NCBI GenBank assembly: GCA_017163975.1
Contig: JAFFSR010000220.1
Location: forward strand, 11,922,001 to 11,986,000
Length of the DNA stretch: 64,000 nucleotides
From: Anastatus disparis
Taxonomy: Eukaryota; Arthropoda; Insecta; Hymenoptera; Eupelmidae
Reading direction: 5' to 3'
The position numbers were made by a program, and so were the translations under genes. Position 1 is the stretch's first letter. Each line of letters opens with the position of its first letter. The notes beneath the pieces are model-generated. The model did not search any database and was not told where the DNA came from. It saw only the letters and a program-made list of their open reading frames with translations. Below are positions 41,851 through 56,245 of the stretch, piece by piece.

Positions 41851-42929
41851 TTTGGTAGATTTTTTTTAAGGTGATGTAATAAAGTATATGATTCATATAG
41901 AGTGACCGATATTGCAGTTTCCTGAATTTTTAATTTTAATAAAAGTTTTCTGAAATTTCTTTATATCATGCTTTTTATTATATAAAGGGAAGGCTGTAAT
42001 ATAAAGATATTTAAAAAAATTTTGAATTAAGAGTTAAAAATTGGGAAAATCTATTAATAAGGAATGAAAGAAATTAATAGTAATTTGTTGATTGGTACGG
42101 AATTATTTATATCTTTTAAGAAATTATTTTGTTTCCAATATCTCTAAATATTAAACAAAATGTATTAAAGCTCCATGTGATAGCATTTATACTTGTTTTA
42201 ATTACAACTTCATAATTAAATAAATTTTTCTAAGTCATAGTGAAAAACTTTTCAATTGCCATAAAAATTTTTGAATAAAGAAATCGAATTAAAAATTCAT
42301 TAATTCTTTGTTTGAATATATTACGAATTCAATTCACTAAACGTACACCTTGACCATTGAAATTTTCACTTAAATTATAAATACACTTAAACAAAACGAA
42401 TATACGTAAAGTATTTCATCATTTCAATAGAAAAGTATTCTTTAAAAAAAAAAAGGTGAAAAAAAGGTTTTGTAGATAAGGAAAAAAAAGGGCAATAACT
42501 AAAAGCAATTTACGTTCTAGCTCATTCTTATTCTTTTTTTCCTTCTTCTTCTACTTCATTCCACCGTTGGGTAGCTCTCTCGCGGTAACGACGATTTAAG
42601 GAAGCGAGACACGCGCTCCACTCTCTTTCTAGCTCCCTGAAAAATCTAATCCCACGGGTGAGAACACGTAAGGTATCGTTCGCGAACAACATCGCTGTAC
42701 ACCTATACCTTGTACGTGTATATATAATAAAAATAAAAAGCAAAGTAAAAAAAAGAAGATCTTCAGTCTCTCTATAACATTTCACCTCACGGGAATTCAA
42801 ATTTTTCGATAACACCTATAGCTTGTATAACGAATCCTTTTTTTTTTCTTTTTCGGTATGTACGTATACATACCGTTATGAAGAGGAGAAAAAAAAAAGA
42901 AAAGTAAAGAAGAAAAAAAATCTACTTAC

Positions 42930-43080
42930 CAGGAAGTGTCGCAGGCGTGTGTTAAGGTAAGGTAACGGGCACCAAGGCCATAAAACGTCCTGAGTACTCC
43001 AAGGGAATTCCCAAGAGAATGGCCACCCTCAACCCCGATCAGGCTTGCGATTTTACCCTCTCGGTGAGCCTCTATGAGAC
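42930..43080 (-). CDS. membrane dipeptidase, internal exon (metal-ligand EGGH)
   Basis: The 151-nt exon has a TTTTTTGCAG acceptor and GTAAGT donor on the minus strand. It joins in phase with the exon at 55395-55527 (G completed by GT) and ends TG for a Trp completed in the next exon. It encodes [20 protein letters not shown], then [20 protein letters not shown] and [11 protein letters not shown]. The Glu of VEGGHS is the bridging zinc ligand of M19 dipeptidases, and GVLRTFYxLGxRYLTLTH is a family signature. These enzymes cleave dipeptides and leukotriene D4 at the cell surface. Confidence 0.95.
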
Positions 43081-44261
43081 CTGCAAAAAAGAAAAAAAAA
43101 GAAGAAAAATTTACTCTCGGTATATATTGTATGTATATCTATATGTACCTGTAAAACTACAAAGTTAAACGAAGTTGAACAGGTCAAGCGGAATGATCGG
43201 GTATAAGGGAAAGAAAGAAAAAGTTTGAAATGTTTTAAGCTTTAGGGTTTATGTATCAAAGGAGTGTTAAAGGCTTGCCTTGTCAAGGGCACATCTTTTT
43301 AAAATTGTCAGAAAAAGGGAAAAAAAAATAACGTTATACTAAAGATTTTTACTTGAAATGATTTTTATTTTTCGTAGCTATTCATTCCTTCTCTCCTTTT
43401 TTTTATGAAAAGGAAGAATACTACCTTTTTTTTAACGTTATGGTGCTTTTTTGAAATCGTAAAAAAAAAGAGAGAAGGGTGAGCTGTAGGTTTTATTTGT
43501 GAAATGAGTTTTCTTGATTTCAAACGGTACATTGTTTTTCCTTTTTTTTTTTGCTTGCCTTGAAATTCGAGGTTAGTGTGTTACTTTTTATTGGCTGATT
43601 CAATTGTTGATGCTGAGGATAGCAATTTTGAATTTTTCTTTTATTCAAGCAAAAATATATAAAAATAATATTTACGGTTATGGTTAAATATGTAAATCAA
43701 TAAGATAATGTAATATCCATTGGCCTAGCAATAAAAAAGGGCAATAAAGAATAATTATTTTAAATTATAACGTGGCCGCAGAACGAAAGATTTTTGAAAA
43801 TACTTTACATTTCGTACATAAAACTTTATTCCGCGTATAAAACAGAACTATAAACTTAATCGAGATACATAATCTTTTATACGTGTCAAAATCTCTTCTT
43901 GTTGCTCTTTGCAGGCTTGATTCTAATATTTATTTGATGTGTCTCATTCAGCGTGCCGCTTCGGGTAAAAGTAATGGCAGGCGAAATGAAAGTGAATAAG
44001 AGCGAATTAGAATATTAAAGTCTCAAGTTCTTAAAGCTAAACTCAAGACTTTCAACTATACGCAAGGCTGGCTTTAGCTTTACTTATACTACTTATACTC
44101 GTAAAATAAAGTCACGTCTTCGTCACGCAAGTTTCTTGCAATGACTTTCAAAACAAATTGGCAAAATCTTAAGCTTAAAAACTTTTCTTCACATTTTATT
44201 CATATTAAATTTTACAAAAAAAAATTTCGCACCATCGTACACTGAACATATATTTTTCTGT

Positions 44262-44461
44262 TTTTTATTTATTTCACGTCGCTCCATTTACTACCATTGC
44301 GATGCTAATTAGCGACAGAGGTTTTCAGTATGTCTACGAAAAAAGCACGTGTAATAATATACAGTGGTGCTTGCATCAATCGGTCGCCGAGAGCGGGATT
44401 CGAACTCGGCTCCTCGAGATTATGAATCTATCGCTCTACCGAGTGAGCCACTGACGACCTC
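44262..44461 (-). mobile_element. tRNA-derived SINE, copy 2
   Basis: Same family, on the minus strand (GAGGTCGTCAGTGGCTCACT head and GAGTTCGAATCCCG B box). The tail is next to an A/T-rich run at 44262. The body carries CAAGCACCACTGTATATTAT. Confidence 0.85.
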
Positions 44462-47400
44462 TTATTATACTTTCATAAAATATACATTTTAAAGAATATT
44501 ACCGATACTTTTTAAAAATTTAATAATAAACAATTCGCATGAAAATTTATTTGAATGAACACAATGGAATATCAAATGATACTCTTAAACAATATAATCT
44601 GGTCTCAAAAGTCGTAAAAAAAGCGTAATACCCAAAATATTAAAACATAAAATAGCAATGTTTCATTTTCACTACTTGCTATAAATAAAAGCTGAAATAG
44701 TAGTTTAAGTAACATTTTTCACATTATTTTTAAAATTCTCGAAAACCATCTAAATCATTATTATGAGCATAGTTACGTATTTTTTTTATCAATAACATAG
44801 ATAAATATCTATTTTGACCTAAAATTTAAAAATCAATTCGACTTCCGTTATTTATAAAGTCAATTTTTTTCCTGTTCATAAAATAATTTTAATAGTTTTT
44901 CTGAAAATAAAAAAAATGTTGTAAACGTAATTAATGAAACTTACTTAAATCGTAACCTATATTTATGGTTTTTGTAATTTATAATACAATTTGGTTTAAA
45001 ATTATAAATTATACTCAAACACATTAATTTAACTTTATTTTATTAATTTAACTTTCGATAAGATAAAAATATTTAATTAAAATATAATTTTGTAAAAGAG
45101 AAATTACGTTACACATTACCGTTACGATATTGTTGAAAATTACTCGAAATAAAATAATATCTTTCCAATGAAAGTTTCGTAGTTGGAGAACTTGATACTT
45201 CTAATGGTATCTTAAACTAATAATCGATTTCTAATATTGCATCAAAATTGTAATAGCTTTGAAAAATATTATTTTTTAGATGAAATCAAATAAAATAAAA
45301 TATTTTTATCTTAAAAAATTATTTTTTTTCAAACGAATGATTTCCAAAAAAAAAAGATAAACATTTCTGTGCTCAATCAATATAATGTTATCCGTGTACG
45401 TACAATAAAAAACGGAAAAAAAAAAGAAGTTCTGCAAAATATTGCAACACAAACATAGGATGCATTCGTGCGAGAATTTTTTATTGTAAGCACAATTATA
45501 AACGGAGATGTGCTCGTTAGTCATTAATTACACGTTAATCGATAGGCATGCTGAATACACTAGCAGCAATTTTGGATCGACGCAACCAATCCCGACATTG
45601 TCGATCCCAAAGCTTCCGCTTATATTATCGCGATTCATTTTATAGCAGCGCATAAACAAGCTATACGTATACATCCTCATATAAATTCTACTAAAATTTG
45701 CAAAATATTTTTTCATCTCAATTTACCTTTTTTTTTCAAATATATTTTCTTCTTAGCGGTTATATCAATAAATATGCATTAACAATCTTATGAAATGCAG
45801 CTAATGGTAAGGAATATTTTCATTAAAATTAAAAAAAAATACTTGTTCTAGAAAGTTTGATATTTTTATGCGTAAAAAAAGAGGTACTTTTATTAAAATT
45901 GTTCTTGATTAAAAAAATCTATTTTTCTTTCAAAACATTTCTTTATTAGGTAAAAATTATCTAGAACACACTTATTTTGTAATGAAATACACACATACTT
46001 TTACTTTTTACATTTATAGTAAAATAAATTTCCTAAATTTTATAGCAAGCACTTTATTATTTCCAATTATTTAGAGAGGATAATATTCAAGTGACGTTAT
46101 TTTCATTTTATTATTAAAAGTAAAAGGCTCAAGTAAAGTTTTTAATTGTTATCGTCAACATAAAATTAATATATGCAGAGCCATAACGTTTTAATGACGC
46201 CCTTTTTAATCATTTGGAGAAGATTTATTGCATTTTTTTTTATTCTTATCATTCTTGAGGAAAATTTTAAAAGAGTTTTTGCAAGACACTAATCACAAGA
46301 AAAAATTTAGTTATAAAAACACGATCCTTTTATAGGTCATGCAGTAATGAGTTTAATGTTAACTATCTTAATGCTCCAGAAAATTTTAATATTTTTCAAA
46401 ATTATTAAAATTTTTTTTAAGACAAAAATTGCTAGTAAAAAATTTACAAAAAGTCAAAAAAATAAAACTTTTATAATTTAAATATTTAAAATCAAAATTT
46501 TGAAAATTCATCAAAATTCGGAGCTTAATCTGAAACTAAATGAAGCAGTTTTACAGAAATGATTCGCGAGCTTTAGCCAATTTTGCTTTTCACATATATG
46601 AATTTTACATATGCCTCGTCTGCACACAATAATACGAAACCCTTTTAGCATCAAAGTTATATGTAAGGCAGGGAGGGAGAAAGAGAGAGCGTACAAATAT
46701 AAACGGAAATAGTAATTTCCAGCGTTGGCACGCGCAAATTTCGTCTATACATATAATATTTTACGTATATATTATGTACCTTACTACGTAAGATATATAA
46801 ATATGTGCTTACGTAGGAGTGAGTCTTGATGTTGCTGAGAAAATCAATTCTCTTGCTTATCAAGGAGAATTCATTTAAAAAACAAAGACGTATTGTGTTT
46901 GATTTTGATTCGCTATGTTTGTTGTGATTTCAGCGTATATTGAAATGTTTTAAAGATAATTACGTTATTAAAATGAATAATTTTGGGTTTAAATATTTGT
47001 TTAATTACGTATATTATAAATTTCATATGAATGAAATGTAATCCTTTGTAACTATAATATAACTGGATTATGTAACTTGATTTTCTAAGCTGATAGTTAG
47101 CAGCATTGATACTTAGATTTACCAGACTTTGCAGAGAATTCCCATTGGATATACGTGTAACTAAGGGCTTGAGATTAGACTGCGTCATGATATTCTATCC
47201 TTATGACTAACGTCTTCTTTGATCTAATTTATAAAGTTAATTTGAAAAATTAATTTTGAGTTTCATGAATTTTTTATTAAGCAGTAAAATAACATGTAAT
47301 TGCTAATAGTAATTGAAAAAATAAATAATTCTGGGAGTATTTTTATTAATTCAATTAGTCTAAATTAATTTAATTTAATTGATTGTAATTTCTAAGCTGT

Positions 47401-50400
47401 ATCCCATCTTTAATATTTAAACAAGTTTTTTTATTACTTTTTAAGTACTAAACTTGAATAATATATTTTTAATTTTTTCAATCAGTACAATAATTTACTA
47501 ATACAAAATAAGAGAAAGAGGAGGCAAAGAGTATATATGCGTGCATATATACTTTTGAAACATCAACCATTGAGCAACTGTGCTTTATTATATGCATAGA
47601 ATACATACATTGTTTGTAGTAAAGTGAAAATAGAATATAAGGTGTAAGTTTTCTTACGATATTGGTTTTAGTCTTGTTTTTTTTGCTAGGCCTTATCGCA
47701 ATTTCCCATTAGAAACATAACTTCAGAGTTATTTAATTTTTTTTTAATTTGAAAATTGTCGAAAATGCATGAATGGGAATACCATGAATTTGATGCTTAA
47801 GAACCTCCAAAATATACCCGAAAAAAATCTAAAAAAAATTACGAGTATATTAATAGCAAAATTATGTTAATATAATTTTCTATACTATTTTAATTTGCAG
47901 TTATTACGCAAGCCAAAGAAACCAGAATTCTATAAAAACCAGAATATTTTTTTCGTTAATAGTAAAATAGAGATTTGGAAAACGAGTTTTCTTTTCCTAC
48001 CAAAACTAGCACATATTTTCCACAAATCCGATCTAAAAATCCTTTTCTAAAATTCAGCGAAGCGTTGCAGCACATAGCCACCTGGAATCTCTAACCATGC
48101 GCGCATACATAAACGAACACAAGGTACAAAAAAAAATAAAAGAAAAATATATATACATACTGCATGAACAAAAAAAAAAAAAGAAAGAAAACGAAGAGGA
48201 AAAAGAGAAAAGAAAAATGTATACCTCGACAAGGTGCATACGAAAAATCTACGAATGTAAGAGAAAAAAAAAAGAAGAAAGAAAGGCTATAGCCCATACA
48301 ATATCTCAAGGCTTGCCTATACAAAAATGTTCTAGTAGAGAGAAAATTTCATTGCATTGAATTCCTAGGCACGCAGCCCTTTCGTTTCGCAGAAAAATCG
48401 TACCTATTCTCTTTTTCTCTTTCTTTTTTTTTTCTTTCATATTCTTCTCTCTCTCTCTCTTTCTCTTTCTACAGAAATCAGTCACAAAACCGCGCGCGTT
48501 CCAAAATCGATTTGAACTTTGAAGCAGAACGAGCCATCTCTCTAACTTTAGAGAGGTGAGAGGAAAAGGTAATAAAAACGTTTTTGTTTCGCCTTTGCGC
48601 TAAAGGAAGAAAAAAAGAAAGAGAGAGAGAGAGAAAGAAAGAGAAATGTTTGTATTGAACGAAGTTGTTTGCTTCGAAAACCGCTTTTATTACCTTTTCT
48701 ACTTTCCACCTCTTTTGTTTTCGTGTTTCCTTATACCGGTCAGGTCTTTAGTAAGCTTACGCTTTCTATATTCTTTTTTTTTTCTTTTTATTGTTTTTAT
48801 TCGTTCAGTTTCGTTTTTACTCTTGTGGTGCTCAATCTTTTCTATTAGTTTGTTTTCGATTTCTTACTCGAACATCTTATCGAAAGTTCAAACTTTTCTT
48901 TTGAAGAACTTTTACGTTTTTTATATTGTTTAAGATAATTAAAGATTTTCTTCGCCTTGATCTTTTATTAGCCGCTAATGAAATTTTCCAGTTAAATATT
49001 GTGCGATATTATAATCAATGGAATGAACGTTCATCCAATGCACGAATTTTAATTTCAAGAACGTAATTTATACCTTTTATTACCTTCAATTAAGAAATTG
49101 TTTATAAACTTATAGATACATTAAGCTTGATATTTTAGAGTAATATAAATATAATTTTTGCTTTTATGTATATGAAGTGCAAAAAACGCGTTCAGAAAAT
49201 GATTAGGGATTCGACAAATGCACGATGGTTCGACTTCATTTGTGTCTGTCTAGTATCGGCCTTTTTCTCCTTCGGTTTTCCAACGGGCCTTGATTTGGAA
49301 ATATGTGCATTGGACTCGCTATTTAAGAATTTCATCACAACGAATTTGAATGTCTGGTCACTGTGAAGAACGGTTAATGTAAACTGAACCTGGATTCAGT
49401 GAAATTGATCATCAGTCAATAATTTAAAAAAACAACTGCAGCACGATGGGTGCCACAATTTGCAGTTGAATACAGTTGTGCCGATTTCTGAATTTGATAA
49501 TCCTGACACATTTAGCGAGGGCCGAGGGAGGACGAGCTGCTCCGCTGTGAGATTTTATAAGCACTGATAATAAAAAGAAAAATAATATAGACCATATAAG
49601 ATTGGAATTCATAACATATGATTATAAAGCTTGTTGTGAAGATGGAACGTACATGCGGTAATTTAAAGGTCAATAAAATAATAAAATTGTTAATGTCTGC
49701 GTTCGGTAGTTGCAATCGATATGGGAATTTAATAATAAAATTATAATTATCTTGATCTATTGTTTTTGACTTTCTGCCATCGAATATATTGAATTTGAGA
49801 AAATTTACTTAAAGTATTATTAATAAATATCTCAATTACTTCTCATATTAAGAAATTTAATAATTAAAACTGATTGCTTTTCGTGAGAAAATTAAAATTT
49901 TCAAACGTAATTATATCTTGCTCTACGTACACATAATTTTATTCACTAACTCTAGAACTAAAGTTCCTTACTGATTTCATTAGAATGAAATTTTTTCTAT
50001 TCTAAATACGTTTTTTTCAAATAATTTAAAATGATAATGTTCGTAACGTAGAATTTTAGAAAAAATTCGCGTTAACCTTAGCATAAATAATTTTGTTGCT
50101 TTTATTATCTCTCAAAGCCCATCTTTTGTAATCCTTTAAAAGTCAGTCGCAGCTTTTTCTTCTGCTCTTTGTTTCTCTAATATTTTTGCTAGTGTTGTTG
50201 TTATTGCTGTCTATCTCGTATTTTAAATGGACTTTCTATTTCGTTTTGTGTGTTATCCAGCTGCTAAGCTAAATGGAAATAGATTGGGTCTTCTGGCTTG
50301 GTTATAAAGCTCGCGAATAGTATGAATCAAATAAATGTGAAAACTTAAGAATGATTGACGCTACGTAAATTACTTTCTTTAACTTTTTTTTTCTCTTTTT

Positions 50401-50519
50401 GACTTATATTCGTTTTATTTATTTCTTTGAAAAAAATATAGGATTTTTTTCTTTAATCGCGCGTGATGAATCGACTTTAATAATTGACTTTTACGAGTAA
50501 ATTTTTATTGTCCTTGAAA

Positions 50520-50521
<2 letters not shown>

Positions 50522-50558
<37 letters not shown>
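50522..50558. repeat. (CT)n microsatellite
   Basis: About 18 uninterrupted CT units. Confidence 0.95.
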
Positions 50559-50560
<2 letters not shown>

Positions 50561-52060
50561 ATTGGTAAAGATATGGATTAAAATAAAACGTGAATGTGAG
50601 TCTATAGAATGGACTTTATTGAATTATATCATATCCGTTTAGACGGCGAAGTATTTAAAGTTTTGTATGAAATGCAATGTCGATAAAATTGTCGATATCG
50701 TTACTATATTCTTGACTGTTATGAAATAGTTTATAGTCGGTTGTATAGATGAGTTTTCTCTCATCGTGACTTTCAGAGAGAAAGAGAAGGTTAAGCTCGC
50801 TGAGGTTTTAAAGTTTTTATTTAAAGCTTTTATTGCACTTGGATTTCATTTCTGCGCGATTATGTATTGGTTATTTTCTTATTTTAATTTATTAATTATG
50901 GATAAAGGCATAAATTTATTCAGAAATATTTTGTGGCATCTATGATATTATTTGTCAGTATGATTGACTTTAATTGAGCGAAGAATTTTTTTTTCAAAGA
51001 AATAATTTATTTTCTCCAATTGTTTTTTTAAATAACAAACATTGAATAGAAGAATAAACTTCGCGAAAGTAGAATACGATATTGTTCTTGAAAAATTTAT
51101 AAATTATTATTTACAAATAAAGTATTTTGTCATTGAAATCGGAAAATGATTGACAATGTAATTTTCAATAGTAATGTCACAAAATTTTATTTTTCAATCG
51201 ACTGTTCAAATAATATCAAATAAAACTTTGTACAGAAACAAAGCGTTTTTTAAAAGTATTGAATTATTTCAAAGCTAGAGATTTATTCGTTTTATAAACT
51301 TGTTTATAATAAATAAATCTTATCTATGTCAATTTTGTAAATAATTTTCGTTATTATTTCTTCTTATTTGTCGGTATATAAATTTATCTTTAGAATTTGA
51401 TTTTTTTGATAGATTTCATACAAACTTACAACGTCAATTACTTATGATTATTATAATGTTTATTAAAACTTAAATAAATTTACGATTCAGAGCTTATTGG
51501 TACGCGATCAAAAAAAGTGGAATAATACTATCCAAAGAAATAAACATTTAATTTATATGAAATAAATTGAAAAGAATATAGAATTTTAAAACTTATTTAT
51601 TTATATTTTTTTTATATTTACGCTTTTATTTATTTTACTTTTATTTTACTAGAAAAAAAAAACTTTTTTTAAATATAAACCATCATACCTGCATTTGAAT
51701 ATTAACTGATTTTCATAAAATTATATTATTACTAATTAAAAACATTTGTTTTATGCATAAATCACCTGCATACCTTCGATTTCCGATATTTCTTTATATT
51801 TGATATTTTTATTTTAATATTTTAAAATATCATTTTATCAGAATAATACTAATTATGTAGAAATACAAAATGTTATGTCCGAAGACTTTAACAAGTTATT
51901 AAAAATTATAAATCTATGTATAATATTATAATAAATTTACAAGATCTCTAGATTTTTCCATAGTATGATTATAAATCGTGATTTTGCATACACTGCTTAA
52001 ACTGACGAGAAATAAATGAGCCTACAATGTAGAAATGTTAATAGTGTCAACTGTTATAAA

Positions 52061-52241
52061 GAGGTCGTCAGTAGCTCAGTCGGTAGAGTGATGGATTCGC
52101 AATCTCGAGGTCCCGAGTTCGAATCCCGCTCTCGGCCGATTGATACAAGCACCACTGTATACAATATATGTGCTTTGTGAGAAACCTCCGTCACTAATTA
52201 GCATCGCAATTATAGTATAAATACAGTGACGTTAAATAAAA
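52061..52241 (+). mobile_element. tRNA-derived SINE, copy 3
   Basis: GAGGTCGTCAGTAGCTCAGT head, anticodon-loop position CGC, B box GAGTTCGAATCCCG, body CAAGCACCACTGTATACAAT, tail TAAATACAGTGACGTTAAAT. Confidence 0.88.
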
Positions 52242-55200
52242 ATTTGAAAAAAAGCCCGACGAATGATGTAGCGGAATTTTGATGGTTTATCTTTTTGTCA
52301 CTTTTGTTATTGAGAAGTGATATATTTTTGTATTTAAAAACTATATACATAAAATTTCATGAAAATCGTTTAATACTTATTTATATCATGACGACTTATA
52401 TTTAAAAGAATATTAAATTTCAATGTCAAATATTTTTTCTATTTTAATTTTTTTTGATAATTGAAATTTAAAAAAATATATATACACAAGATGCATTTGA
52501 ATGAATTTTCTAAAAACACATTTTTTTAAAATAAATTTTATGGAAATTTAATTTTTATCATTCAACGCAATACCATTTCGCGTTTTCGAGTGCTATCACC
52601 CTTTATTGCATCCGGACCTTCAATTTAGTAACCCTATCCTTGCAAACTAAATGAAAAAGAAAAGGATATTTCTTTGTTCGAACAACACTAAAATGAAACC
52701 GAAATCTAGAAATCAGGATCCCGCGCGTTAATTAGCCTTTTATTGAGGTATCGTAGCGTAATTCCTTTTCCATTTTCTTTCTCTTTGAAACTTCCGTTTT
52801 ATTCAAACGTTTCTCCGGGCGTTTTTCCCTTTATCCCTTTTCTATCCTCTTTTTTCTTTCCTTCTTTTCTTTTCGTTGGTTTTTTTTTTGTTTCTTTTCT
52901 ATAACCCTTTAGGAACAGAATCCCTTAATGGCCCAGAAACTGTCATATGAACATAACAAAAAAGAAAATGAAGCTTACAATATGAACAAGTGTGATCCAA
53001 AAAAAAGAGAAAAAAAAAATAAAAAGAGAGAGATGATGTGTCAAGTGCTTAAAATAATATTGTGGATTAAATGCAAAGTGAAATAATAATTTTAAATGGA
53101 AGTAATTTTAATAATTGTGAAATACTGACAATGAGTATCAAGTATTAAAAATAATAAAAAATTTTTTAAATATTATATATTATATAATTATATAATGATA
53201 TAAACAAATGAGTTTTATAATTGATTATTTTTCATTAATGAAATCAATAATAATTGAACTCCAATCGTATATTTGATAAATAGCTTTTAATAAATAAATG
53301 CTAGATTAAGATAACTGATAAAATTATTTTCATATCAATATTTTCTAGATATTTAAATAAATGTAAAATAACGCTGAGACTTTAATACTACTATTACTTC
53401 AATCCTTAATTAGAAAACCAAAAAAAAAAGAGAAAAGAAGAAAAGCTAAAATAAAAGAAAGAAATAACAATGATATTATTAGTAAGTAAAACTCATAGAG
53501 CATAACAAAGAAAGCTTATAGTACAGTTAGATGAGAGAAATATTCAAGACAAGATAAATGAACGACGTGGGTGGGTTACGTTTAGAAAGTAAAGGGTAGG
53601 GAAAATATCGGTCTCAGTTATATGCAAAAAAGGGGGAGGGGGAAGTGGGTATATGCTTGTGCAAAGGTATTGTTCATGCTTTTATTCTCATACCCTTTCT
53701 CTCTCTCTCTTTCTCTTTCTATCTCTTTTAACCGTTAGAGCTTGCTACTGGGCTATAAATTCCATGCGCTTGAAGAGATGCGATATACATATATACGCGA
53801 GAACGAGCTAACACAAGCTACCCACAAGCGCACACGCGCGTTTGTGAAATTAAGCCTCTCTTCTCCTTTCCTATTCTTATGACATCCAGTCTTTTCTACA
53901 ACTTTCTCTTTCTCTTATACGTTTTCTCTCTCTCTTTCTCTCTTCTCTTTTCTGTGATTAATTTCTCGAGATGCCCTGAGAATCGGCCAACGGTACAACG
54001 AAATACCACACTGAGCCTCTATGTACTTTTCCTTTCTTTATTTTTTTCTGTTTCTTTTTCTTTTCTTCTACCCTTCACGGCTTTTTTTTATACTGTTCTT
54101 CTTCTTCTTCACGAAGCTATATTTTTTTTTCCTTTTGCGGAGGCGAGATGAGGGATACAAGAACGAGAGAGAAATAGCTTGGGCTAGAAGGAATTTTTTA
54201 AGTCGTGGGCGTTGATTCGTTTACTTTTTTTTCTTGTTGGGAGCTTTTAAAACGCAAGAGGGAGATTGTATTACTGTAAAGCCGAGAAAAAAAGAATTTT
54301 TTAGTTCTTGAAATATTTTTAGCTAAGAGTTATAATTGTTTTTTATTAAGGAATTTTAAAATGTATTAAAGGAGATTTTTTATGTTAACATGATGTTGAA
54401 AATTCAATGCGTTAGATCGAATTGAATTAAATTTGATTGTAAATTTTTATTATAAATGTTCTGTTAATTTAATACGAACAGAACAAAGAATATGATAGAT
54501 TGTTTGATTGGAAGTTCATTTAAGAAAATACAAATAGTCAATGATTTACGTTTATTTATTGTGTTTATTTTATTTTTTACTAAAATATTATGATGTTGGT
54601 GGTTCATTTGTGGTTGTTTCTTTTTTATTCTTTTTATTCAAAAACATTAAGTAAAATGAAATTATATATTTTTGTTCTTAATTATTTTATTTTGACAGCA
54701 AATGGTATACTTTTTCAGATATAATGAATACTTTTATAAAATTAAATATTTTTGAAACTATAGTCATTATTTTTCATCATATTATCCTTCTTTGGAATAT
54801 GAATTTTTTTCACATGGATTAAAATTGAAAGCGTGCTAGGGGAAAATTCCAAGTATTACACAATTTATTAAATGTAAAATTTTCAATCAAAGTAATTATA
54901 ATGTAATTTGTGGAATTGTTAAGCATACTGGATTGAAATTCATATTACAAATTAATTTTGATAATATTCCATAAGCTAAATCTGCAAAATAGTCATTAAA
55001 ATATTAATGGGATTTTGAAATTAGAAATTTATTATTAATTAATAAAATGTAAAGAATAATGAAATATTATCTTATTAAAATTGAGCTTTTGTTTGTGAAA
55101 GCTTAAAGTATTCTTTTTCAAAAAATAAAAATGATTGGTAGCAGCATTTTTGGGAACAAATATATTCTGATAATAAAAATATTTGAATACTGAATATAAA

Positions 55201-55394
55201 GATTGTATCATTTTAACTTGAAAAAAATTATAGAGCTTAAACTCTCATTACAAGTAATAAAACTTTTACGAAAAGTGTAACTTATTGTCATAAATAAGTA
55301 CAATTTTTTGCATTCTTTTACTTTTATTTATTAAGTTAAAATAATACTAGGACGAATTTCAATTATATATAATAATATTATTTTAACGACTTAC

Positions 55395-55527
55395 CTTTAA
55401 CGGAGGTGACCAAAGTCAGATGCTGAGCATTCATTTCAGCAAGTCTGCGTATAACATCGATTTGTTCCAAGGAGAGTTGAACAGCATTTAGTTGAGCTGC
55501 TCCGCACGGCACGTACGCTGACCAAAA
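55395..55527 (-). CDS. membrane dipeptidase, internal exon (N-terminal third)
   Basis: The 133-nt exon on the minus strand has a TTTTTCAG acceptor and GTAAGT donor, and starts in phase 0. It encodes FWSAYVPCGAAQLNAVQLSL, then EQIDVIRRLAEMNAQHLTLV, then TSVK. The FWSAYVPC motif and TLEQID-like helix are diagnostic of M19 membrane dipeptidases, following the HNDLPWN segment. That upstream segment, with the first zinc ligands and signal peptide, was not found up to 64000 and presumably lies outside the window. The phase-1 end matches the exon at 42930-43080. Confidence 0.95.
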
Positions 55528-56067
55528 CTGAAAAATATAACAAATGATGTTCGATCAGATTTAGGAAAGTATGTTGAAAAACTGAATTATTATAAAAATA
55601 TTTTTTTTTACTATATAGATTCAAAATGAATTTCAAATTTTTTACGTCATCTCATTTATAGACAATTTTCTAAAATAATATTTTGGATAGTATAAGTATG
55701 CACTTCGTAAAAGTAAACCCATGGAATTTTTATTGAATATTTACTAATATTCAGTAAAAACGGAATACTCGTAAGTAGAGTCTTTTAAATTAGTCCCTTT
55801 TCGAAAGTATAACATAATATTTTAATGATTTCATATTTCTTGTTTGACAAAATATCTTTTAATTTATAGCTAACAGAAAAATATAAAAAAATAATTTGTA
55901 TATATTGTACCTCATAAGTATAATAATTGTATCGATATTATGATTATTTAAATGAAAAGGAATAATAAAAATATATGATATTATGTTATGTAACATAAGA
56001 ATAATTATGATAAAAATATAAATAATTTCATATTTTTTTAAAATATATAATTTTCATTTTAATATTA

Positions 56068-56245
56068 GAGGTCTCATTGGCTCACTTGGTAGAGCGATGG
56101 ATTCGTAATCTCGAGGTCCCGAGTTCGAATCCCACTCTCAGCCGATTTACGCAAGCACCACTGTACGTTACATGTGCCTTTATCACAAACATACTGACTA
56201 CCTCCGTCGCAATGGTAGCATAAATACAGCGACGTTAAATAAAAT
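56068..56245 (+). mobile_element. tRNA-derived SINE, copy 4 (internally deleted)
   Basis: Head GAGGTCTCATTGGCTCACTT, B box GAGTTCGAATCCCA, tail TAAATACAGCGACGTTAAAT. About 10 bases of the TAATTAGCATC segment near the 3' end are missing compared with the other copies. Confidence 0.85.

Larger units (their letters stand above)
29250..42929. other. 13.7-kb dipeptidase intron
   Basis: AT-rich intron between two dipeptidase exons. It contains an (AT)n microsatellite, CT/GA tracts, the MITE at 39132-40028 and one SINE copy (41661-41850). I see no other gene; the open frames are low-complexity. Confidence 0.7.
43081..55394. other. 12.3-kb dipeptidase intron
   Basis: AT-rich intron between two dipeptidase exons. 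It contains SINE copies at 44262-44461 and 52061-52241, a CT microsatellite at 50522-50558 and many short A/T and GA/CT tracts. No other gene is supported. Confidence 0.7.

Noticed and set aside
48047..48933. Several mutually overlapping frames around CT/GA tracts
   Set aside because: They occur in multiple frames on both strands at once, as expected from simple repeats.
52061..52135. Functional tRNA-Thr genes at the SINE heads
   Set aside because: Each head continues into the same non-tRNA body and tail, anticodon positions vary and stems are imperfect. These are SINEs.
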